Positions 51,201 through 61,622 of a stretch of DNA of 64,000 nucleotides are shown piece by piece; position 1 is the stretch's first letter, and every line of letters starts with the position of its first letter. Below the pieces are notes generated by a model. The model did not search any database. It was not told the origin of the DNA and saw only the letters and a program-made list of their open reading frames with translations. The DNA is from Pachyseris speciosa. Lineage: Eukaryota; Cnidaria; Anthozoa; Scleractinia; Pachyseridae. The stretch covers positions 672,501-736,500 of the forward strand of contig JAEMWC010000008.1 of assembly GCA_016490735.1 (NCBI GenBank), read 5' to 3'. Made by a program: the position numbers and the translations under genes.

Positions 51201-53490
51201 TTGCCTAATTTAATTTTCCTCATACATGTTTGTATGAGAAAGAATTCAAAGAGACCTTTCTCAAAGGATCATATCGACTTAAAGTGTGTGAATTGCATTA
51301 ATTTTTGTAATGACATCTGCAAATGGTTAAACTTTCTAGTCTTATCAGATAAGGACTATATACAGCTTTACATGTAAACTACAGGTAGGTCCTGTCTCAT
51401 AACATTTGTTCCTAATAATTCATGGGATGTTAAAGAACCCACACTCACTGTTCAAAAGGAGTAAGGGATGACTGCATGTAGTCCCTGGTGTGGTGGTCTA
51501 ACTCTGCCAGCCAATAATCCTCAACTTTGAGGAGTTGCTGTAATCGGAAAATAATAATATTAAAATAATAATAAAATAATAATAATAATTACAATTACTA
51601 TTTACATGTGTGACCCTCTCCATCTAGCAGCCAGAGCAGTACTTGAACCCGGGACTTCTGCATTACAGGTTCAACACCCTAACAGCGTGGCCATGCTGCC
51701 TCCCTAGGGAATTCACTGATTGCTTTGGCTTTGTTTGGCTTTGCTTCTTACTGAAAAGTTGGAAATGGCTGTGTTTCATAACCATCATTTACTCATTGCA
51801 TAATTATTTCCATTTCTCTTTAGTCGTGGATTTGCTCACAGCAGCGCGGATGCACTCCGTCCTCTTCCTGAGAGACCTGAGGAATCACTGCCCCTGTCGT
51901 ACATTGACACTGTCCAGAATGCCCTCAATAACTTCACGCCAGACACGAGTGGCCGATCATCACCTACCGCTGATAACACTCCTAGTATAGTTAATGGATT
52001 GTCAGAATCCCACACATGGTCCACAAACACTGGCATACATACTGGAAGGAGTACGTGTAGTGTCAACTCTTGGGGCAATGAAGATGTAAGCTGTTCAATA
52101 AAATAATGTACATGTACAGTAGTATGCTACAAGTAAATCATTGAATTTGTAGTTACATATTTATTTTGACTATTTTATCCTGTAGTATAGTAAACACCTG
52201 TTTTACTAATTTATGTACATGATTCTTGATCTTACTGTGTACCTGTGCAGCAAAAATCTGAAGCTTGCTACTTAGAGTTTTTAATTAGTACTGACAACTT
52301 ACAGCTCTGCACAGTAACAGGACAACAAAAATGAGACACAATCTTGTGCTTCTGTTTGACTTGCCAATACTATTAATCAAGCTTTTCGAAAGCCTACATG
52401 TTTAACAGCCCTGACTGGTACAGTGTATGTGTTTGCAGTGGTCTTAGGGAGCAGTTTTTAAATTTCAACAGGAATTTGACCGTCAGGCTTCAGCAACGGT
52501 AAAACGTATGTTTGATGAGATTGATGGAATGCTTTTTGAAGGAAAGCCTTTCAATGGTAAGTTATGATGACTAGTTGTACCACACATATCTGTATTTGTA
52601 CGTGATTAAAGGGAGAAAAACATTAAACCAACTGAAGGATAAAATTTCACTGCAATAAATGCACATGTCATTAATTGGAGTACTATACTCTAGGTTAAGG
52701 ACACAGATGACAAACATACATGTACCAAGAAAGAGAATGGCCAACTATTTCAATGAGCAGCTCCAGCATAATTATTTTTTCAAACATAGAATTTCTACTA
52801 TACTACTACAGTATGTATGTGGTTCAATTTTTATTTTCTCTTGTTCTTGTGTATGGTAATGTATGATAATGAGTATGTTGTAGTTCAATTTTTACTTTCT
52901 TTTGTTCTTGTGTATGGTAATGTATCATAATGAGTACAAAACAAAGGAAAATAAAAATTGAACCAAGGATAAAATTGAACCACAACGTGTACAGTGAATA
53001 AAAGTTGAAGGGCAAGTTAAAATGGTTCACTAGAATTGTACTTGTAGATGGTGCTGTGCATGCATAAAGACCCAGGAATTCTGTAAACATTTCAAGTTTA
53101 CATGTACATAAAAAAATACTATACAATGCCTCTCATCATATTGTCCTGTTTCTCAGGAACTGCACAGTTGCTGTCTGAATGTGAAGAATGGTTTCAACAA
53201 TTTCCTCATTTACGGTATTTACTGTTACCAGAAATGCACATGGATTTTTTATAACATAGATTAATGTAGTACTGTAGTTGTAAACTTAATGTAATATTTT
53301 TTGTGTCTGAAGATACTGAACTCATGGCTTCTACTTTTCCTATGGCAGATTTTTGCACTAAAATAATGCTTTACTTGTGTTGAGGATAAGACCAAGAACT
53401 GATCTCAGTTTCCAGTGCACATCCCTGTGTTTTGCTGACAATAAATCAACACAAGTACATGTACTGTTAAGGGAATTGCAAAATAGACAA

Positions 53491-53554
<64 letters not shown>

Positions 53555-53822
53555 TGGCATATAAAAACTGTAGTGATCCCTGTGGTTGTTGGTGTGCTTG
53601 GTACAGTGAAGAAGGGTATGGTAGAAAACATCAAGAAAGTATCAGAGAGAGCTACTATGACAGAGATTCAAAAGATCTGCATGCTGGGATCTGCACAAAT
53701 CCTCAGAAAGGTGCTCAGTGTATGACAGAATGATTGACTTGAGTGACTGATGCTCTAGGTGCATGATTTGCCCCCAGCTGATGCACAAAAAGAACACCAG
53801 CAAAGACTGTGATAAAAGAGAC

Positions 53823-53904
<82 letters not shown>

Positions 53905-56900
53905 TATTTATACAGTGCTATTTCTATCACTATCCAATAGCACTTTACAATCTGGAATGTCTAATATCAGAAACAAATAATGCAAATAATAAACTCAACA
54001 TGATAAGAATCCCAACTGGCCGGAGGCAAACCAGTTGGCTATTTACCAGGATAACTAAGGACTTGAACCAGGGACTACCCAGAACAAGACCAGCTAGTGG
54101 CCGGGGCCCAGTTGCTCGAAGCATGGTTAGTGCTAACCACGTGTTAAATACCATGACAACTTATACATGTAGGTTTCAATACAAGTCATTTTAACCAATG
54201 GTTAGCGCTAACCAATTATTTGCTTTGAGCAACCCAGCCCATAGTGGGATTTGAACCCGGGGCAACCACAATGAAATCCATCACCCTAACCGCTTGGCCA
54301 TCCTGCCCCCACCACCCCCACTGCACACTGTAAATGAGTGAACGAATGAACGAACGAACAAATGAATGAATGAATGACATAGACTGAACAAATGAGGGAA
54401 TGAACATGAATGAATGGATAGATAAGTAATGTGCCTCAATTTTGCTTTGCCTATAGCATCTGTGGTCATCAACTACTTGTATCCAAGGATGATGGCACTC
54501 AGCTCATTCCAGTTCCTGCTAGTGACCCTATGCTGTTTGGTCAGCGACCACAAACGTCTGTACTTGAAGATGTGGAAGAGTTCGGAGCTTTTGATTCACA
54601 AGGGTAAAAAGCCTAGACGACTTGTGTGTTTGTAATATAAAGTTGTTGTTGATTTAATGTTCTTTTTACCTAAGTTGATTTTTAGAGAGCATTTTGGGGG
54701 GAATATTCTGGAATGGAAATACTTGGATTCCTGTTTGATTTTTTCATTTTTGTCTGAACAGAGTGAATGGAATAAAAATATTTATGTGTATGCATATGAA
54801 TGAAAATTAATATAGAATGAACATAATGAACTGAATATGGTTTACTGAAAATACATGTACATGTATATGTTGTTTTGGGAACATTCTTGGTGGATATGGC
54901 TTACTGAGGATATGCATTTCTTTGGGAAACCTTTTGGAGGGAAAATTGTGTGTGGACTGCCAAACCTGTAATTGGGTAGTGGAATTGAGGTTGAGGTGCT
55001 AGGTCCAGACTATTTTCTGTGCTGGTCAAGAGTACAGCTGTATTCCTTTTTCAGAATATTTTTCTTATGGAAAACCTTGTTCCACTTGTTCTTTCATTTC
55101 TTATTTCCTAAACTGGAAAAGGAATAATCCAACTAGTCCAAAGTTTCATTACTCCATGTATTGATTATTTTAATAAATCTGTTGTGGTTTGAAATTATAT
55201 TTTTATCCTTGGTTTACATTTTTCTCCCTTGTAGTTTGTGCATTGAGGGATTCCATCTTGATCCTTTGCCAGAGCCTTCAGGGTCATATTTGGATGGTAA
55301 GAAATCTTGTTGAAAGTTGAATAGTATTGTTTTCATATAATGAAGAAGTGTTCTCAAGTCAGATTACTCAGAAATAAAGGAATTTTTCTGAGCCCCAAGT
55401 TGGAGTTGAACCCATGACCTTCCAGGTACTGATTGGATGCTGAGCTACAATGTATGGGAGACTCATGGTGAGCGATCAGGTCATAAAATACAATGTACGT
55501 TCTTGTATGTGGCACACGTCCTGTCATATAGTCATGTATCTGCAAGGCTCTTTTTCTGAGTAATTTGACTTGAGAATGCTTCTTCAATCATTATTATTTT
55601 ACACTTTATCCAAGTCTCCATTCCATTTATCATGTATTCACATTTATCATTTCGACATATTGAGCCTTGAAGATATGGCAGGACGTTATGTCACACATAC
55701 ATGTAAGAACCTACTGCAGTTTATTACCTCGCTCACCACAGGTCTCCCATAGCTCACCCATAGCTCACCGGTATCTGGAAGGTTGTGGGTTCGACTCCCT
55801 TTGGGGGCTCAGATTAAAAACATTTCTGAGTTAAATTTGACTTCTTCATTGCTTCTTCATTATTTACACTTTATCCAAGTCTCCATTCTATTTATCTTGT
55901 AAGTTGTTTTCAGTTTGTCACAGGTGTTGGAACTTCAGACTGGCCACACACATAATCACACACTAATTTGCCCACTTTTCAAAATTCAATTTATGAGAAA
56001 CTGATAGAGCTTAACTGCTTGTGTAGCTTGGGATAGGCTTTCTTGTAAGATTCATTTGAAAACTGGACTTTCTTAATACTACAGTTGCAGCTAATTGCCC
56101 CATTCACATCAGAGTTTATGAGGCATAGTTAGTTAACCTCTTTGAAAGTCAGCATTATTTTATAACTACATGTACCTGCAAATTTTAAATACATGTCAGT
56201 GTTCCAGATGAGAGGGGGGTCTCGGGTCAAAAACCCTACAAGGTCAGCTACACTGTACATGACCCGACAAATTGATAGAAAATTCATAATGGTTTGGTGG
56301 GAGCACTGGAAATTTGACCCGATGGAATTCCTTGTTGACACCCTGCCTTAAAATCTCATCTGGAACCCTGCATTTGTATCATTTATTTACACAGTAGTTT
56401 GTTTTTTAATTTTCTATATGTAGTAGTTTTGTACATGTACAGTGAATTTGTATTTACAGTGTATATATTTAGAGGCCACCGGTCGATTATTTTTGTTGTA
56501 ACAAATTGTTATTGTAGTAAATTAAACTACAGTGTATACGACTGCTTCTAATTTACTGTTGGTTAACAATATTAGGGAGTGCTTGATACCCATTTCCTTG
56601 GTAAATTGTAGTTTGGGAAGCCCCCTTAGCATTTGCAAAATCTTAGAACTTCATTGTTTTTTCTCCATGCTTTAGATGAGCTTGATGGCTATTATGCAGA
56701 ATTTGAAGAGGAAGTTCTGGCAGAAGATGGTGAAGTGGAAGAGTACTTTGGTTATGATCGATCTGCTCTGTAAGTTTTTACTTTATTTTCTCCTGAGATG
56801 TGAACGATTATGTGAAGGGGATTTGTGTAGAGTTTGTGTCTCATCCTGACAAAGGCTTATAATTTATAAATAGATGGATTAAAATCCAACTGTAACAGAC

Positions 56901-59900
56901 CAGTAATGGGGCATTACTGAGTACTTTCATGCAAGTGACATAAGCAGGGTTCACATTCTTCAATTCATAATTTGACTCCCAACCAGGCAGTGCTAGTACA
57001 GCTGTACATAATGGAAGGGACCATGGTCCTTGTACCACTTGTGACATTGTGACTTTTAACCCAATATGACCAGAGCTGTCATTGAATTATGAGCTCCAAC
57101 TTTATACCGTGCAACTGTACAATAAGCTTACAATAAGCTTCACTGCAAAAACGTGTGGTTAGGATAATGCTCATACAGAACCTATTTTTAAGAAACTTAA
57201 CTTGCTCAAATTTCAAGAAATTCATTTGTTACATCTAGGTCAGTTTATGTACTTGTTTAAAAACTCTATTCTCCCTCGAAAATTTGAAAACTTTTTTTCA
57301 ACAAACAGCCAAATCCACTGCATAGCTACAATACAAGGTACATGTATGCAGACTCCTTTCGTCTACCATTATGTAGAACAAAATAATATCCGGCAATTCT
57401 CTGTCTTCTATCAAGGTCCAAAATTTTTTAACTCTCTTTCTCCTGAGATTACTGGCTCCTCATCTCTTGCATCTTTTAGGAAAAAACTCAAAACATCTAT
57501 TATCAGTAATTATTAATTCTGTTATGTGTACAAATATGACTTGTCTGTACTTCTGTTACCATGTTGTCTAGGTTTAGTTATCTATTATTTCTTGGGAGGG
57601 AACATTAGTCCTACAAGCCCCATAGTTTTTATTAGGTTCCCTCGCCATTGTTGTTTTTTTTCCTTTTTTTCCTATCTGTTTTTTCTTGTTTACCATTGCA
57701 ATTGCTGTGTATTAATCATTGTAATTATTTTATTAATCATTCCAGTTCATTGTGTGTGGCAAATAAATAAATAAATAAATAAATAAATAGAATAAAAAAC
57801 ACCTGAAACAAATTTTGTTCCTTCCTGATTAAAATGAACCTACAATGTACATGAGTTTGACTACAACAGCCAACATTGCCCAAAACATCAAGGTCTCTTC
57901 AAAGGGTATTCACCCATCACAGAACTGATTTTAGGGATCATGACTGCATGTTGTTCATCATCTGATGATGTTTTTGATAACTCTAAGTGGCTAGAGTACA
58001 TGTACACACAATTAAGATAGTTTTTTCCCCACAAAACCAAAGAAAAGGTTGTCCTTCTGAGCTATATACATGTACACGCACACTTTATCTGACTGGATTT
58101 GGGAAAAGCTATACCTGCACTAGAATAACCGTTCTGTTCAGCCATAGCCATTCAGATCTTGAAAGTAGCCATTTTAAAGACTAAGAGTGCGACTAAGACT
58201 TCAATTTTTGATAGGTATATGTGGGTTTTTGCAAATCCAGTTACATGTAGATCTGTATACACCAGGTACATGTATGGACACACATTCCCTGTTGTCAGTT
58301 TAGGTAAGAACTTTTTGAAGTGACCAAATGGCTGATGGCGGTTGGACCAAATGACAAAGGGAGGTGAAGGGAAAATAAGGAGAAAGCCAAAAGTTATTTT
58401 CAATTCATCTAATGAAATGGCTTCAATTCAACTAGAATCTCTCCAAGCTGGCTGCAGGAGCTTCTTTTAATGTAATTGCTTAATCAAACATGGCTCTCAT
58501 GTAAAGCAATTTATCTATAAGTAAGTTACCGTAGATGTAGATAGGTAGGCTTTGTATTCTATACATGTAGCTAGTATTTTAGAAGTATTTTAGAACGCAG
58601 TTTAAGTTTTTGTAACCATAGTATTTTTTAAGTATTCATGATCCAATGTAACTAATGAGAACACCGTGTATAAATAAAGTTATTTGATTTGATTTATTAT
58701 TTTAAAGGCTTAAATTGTTTACTTTTTAAACCTCTGAGCTGTTCCAGTACTAAGTGTTGTATTTTTGGAGAAGTACATGTATATGTACATTACCCATTTT
58801 AGATGCGCCGTTCATTTTTCAGTGAGGAAGAGGTGATAGAGTCCAGAGCTGGTGACAGGTATCGTCGTCAGCAGAGACGTGGCTTTCCCCCTGTGACTCC
58901 AAATGCGTGTGCCAAGGATGCTGTGGTCAGTCAGTTGTTTGATCAGGCTTGGGGAGAGGTGAGCTCATGAAAACACTGCTTCCTTACTTGATAAATGTAA
59001 TATTGCAGGTCTGATAATAAATTATTATTTTGTTAACTTGTACTCTTTTACCCATGAATACTACCACAAAATCAGGATAAAAATGCTGGTTACGAGCTCC
59101 CCACGATATGCCAGGACATTTTGTCATGTAATTCAAAGTAAAAATCATGTGACAAAATGTCAAACTCCATCACTTGATAAATATTCTATGATGGAATCGA
59201 AAGCTTGTGCATTCTAAAAGTTTTTATCTTGATTTTGAAACTTTGTTTACGTTGAAGTTTATGACATGTTGCATGAATATGTGAATGAATTATTATGGCA
59301 CAATTAACTGCAGTTCGGTTTTAGAATATTTTTATAGTAGACATGTACATGTATTTGTAGTGTTTTTGATTTAACAAACTTTATTATACATACAATATGT
59401 TGTAAAATTGAGTAGACTTGGTGGCCATTTGTGCAGTAGACTCATGCTATCTTGAACCCTGGGTATCCTCTGTTATTTCAAACTGTAACTTGTTTCCCTT
59501 GGTTGACTATTTTGAACCACTCTTATTTGGATCAATTTCTGGTTCCCGTTGTGAGATAGTAGGAGCATACTCTATGAATTTATGGTACTGCATCCTTTGC
59601 TACCCTGGAAAACCGCTGGATTTTTTTATGCACCTGGAATTTGCCAGTTATTTTTAAACAATGCAAACTAATGCATGGCGGTTGTGCACTGTATGTGGTG
59701 TTCAGTCTTCATGCTTAATTTTTGTTACTTGCATTTTTTAGGTGGTGTTATGGCTCAGAGATTTGTTAAGCCTTTATTCACAGAAGGTTTTGAGAGGTAA
59801 ATATGTTTATAGACAATGTCTTTTAACTACTATTTAACAAGTGCTTCTCTTGTTTTACATGTTGGTAAAATTGCTGAGAATTTAGGTAGAAAATTAAATG

Positions 59901-61586
59901 CTCTCATTAAATTTTGTGAAATTCTTTTATGACCGTTATTGAAGGTACAGTAAGTGTACAGGAAGAGGCTATAATCTTCCAAACATTTTACACAAGTTCA
60001 AATTTTAACCAAGGTCTCTTGTACCATCTTTTAGATAAACCTGCGTTCCTTGCTGACGTAGTGGGAACTTCAGACAGAGTGATTGAGAGTCCCCTCAGAC
60101 CATTCTCTCAAAGTGTTATGTCAAGAAGTCATTTTCCATCACAGGTCAAATAATCAAAATGAACAATAATAAAATTATCATTATTATTTAAAGATAGTAC
60201 AGAACCTCTGTAATATTGCAGAATATTTTTTAGTTGCATTTTGGCAATCCCAATCCTATAGAGAAAGATGGGATGGGTCTGAAAAAAATGCCAAGAAGCA
60301 GAAAAATTAAGAGAAAAAGACAAGAGCGGAAAACAAGCAAACGAGCAAAAAGCACGAAAGCGTGAGAGTGCAACTATAGTGTACTCAAACCAGGCCACAT
60401 ACTTTACACTGTAAGTGTGAGGAAATTAGCCAATGGCAGCATACACAGAACAAAGGGATGGCGATCTGTTTTGTCAAGAGAGCAAAAAATGAATACTGAC
60501 ATCAATGAGAATGACATAAATAACAATGAGGAGCTTACAGTTGTATGTCATTGTAATGTGAGACGTTTTCTAACAAGCTCCTCATATTGTTTTGGTGTTG
60601 TTCTGTGTGAGTCCCTGGTTCAACTCCTCGGTCATCCTTGTAAATAGCCAACTGGTTTGCCTCCAGCCAGTTGGGATTCTTATCATGTTATGTTTATTTG
60701 GATTATTTGTTTCTGTATTTGCTCGGCCCCACTAGCCTTGTGCTATAAATACTACCGAGGGTAAAGAAAGGTTATTATATTCTTTTTAGCTCGTTTTGAA
60801 GAGGTTTTGACTGCATGCTTCAACATGAATTGGTCTGGTGATCATTCAACTTTGATTGTGTACTGTTTATAGATGAGACTAAAGACCTCAGCAAGTTTAA
60901 ATCCTCCACTGGATCCCAGTAGTTTGGTTAGTGCGATCAAGATCCAGTCACTGCCTCTGAACCAAAGAGCTCCTTCGGCTTCTATCTCTCAGTAAGTGTA
61001 GCTTGGGTTTAGGTGAACAAGGATACCATGTACAGTGTAGCTGAAATTTCCTGTCTTTCACAACCATAACTCCAGGACCCTGCATTTTGTGAGGTGTTTC
61101 CGATATTTACCTCTTCTACTTACAGTAGTTTCAAATTTTTTCTCAAAATCACGTCCAAATTGGTTAAGTTTTCATTTGTTGATACAGGTGTAGATTGCAC
61201 GTCTGCACTGTGAGTCGCTTGCACTTATTGACAGAATACAAAAGTAAAACTAAAATTTGACATGGACCTTTATGCACCCAGGCGTTCATTGTAATCATAC
61301 TGTTAGCTTATCACTGTTTTGGCATGTAATCAGCAGCATGAACACCCCTTGACATAGCCTCTGATGTAACACATTAATATTTTATCTTAACAGTATTTTG
61401 GAGAGCAGAGAAGGAACACCCTATCATCCGGTACGTCTCTCTACACTTTCCAAATAATACTGTAGCTGACTGTTTGGCGTATTTGAGTGCCTTTTATTTG
61501 ACTGCCGCAAAGTAATCTGTGCTCGTTTGCCTTTACTTTACTCTGTTTTGGTCGATTCCTTTTTTTTGTAGTTGTAGGTGCTGCCA

Positions 61587-61622
<36 letters not shown>

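Noticed and set aside
53377..54194. Frames with long poly-Asn tracts
   Set aside because: They are AAT microsatellites in FAM149 introns, with pieces of retroelements on either side.
59418..59657. 79-codon frame in a FAM149 intron
   Set aside because: Not in phase with the neighbouring exons and no motif.
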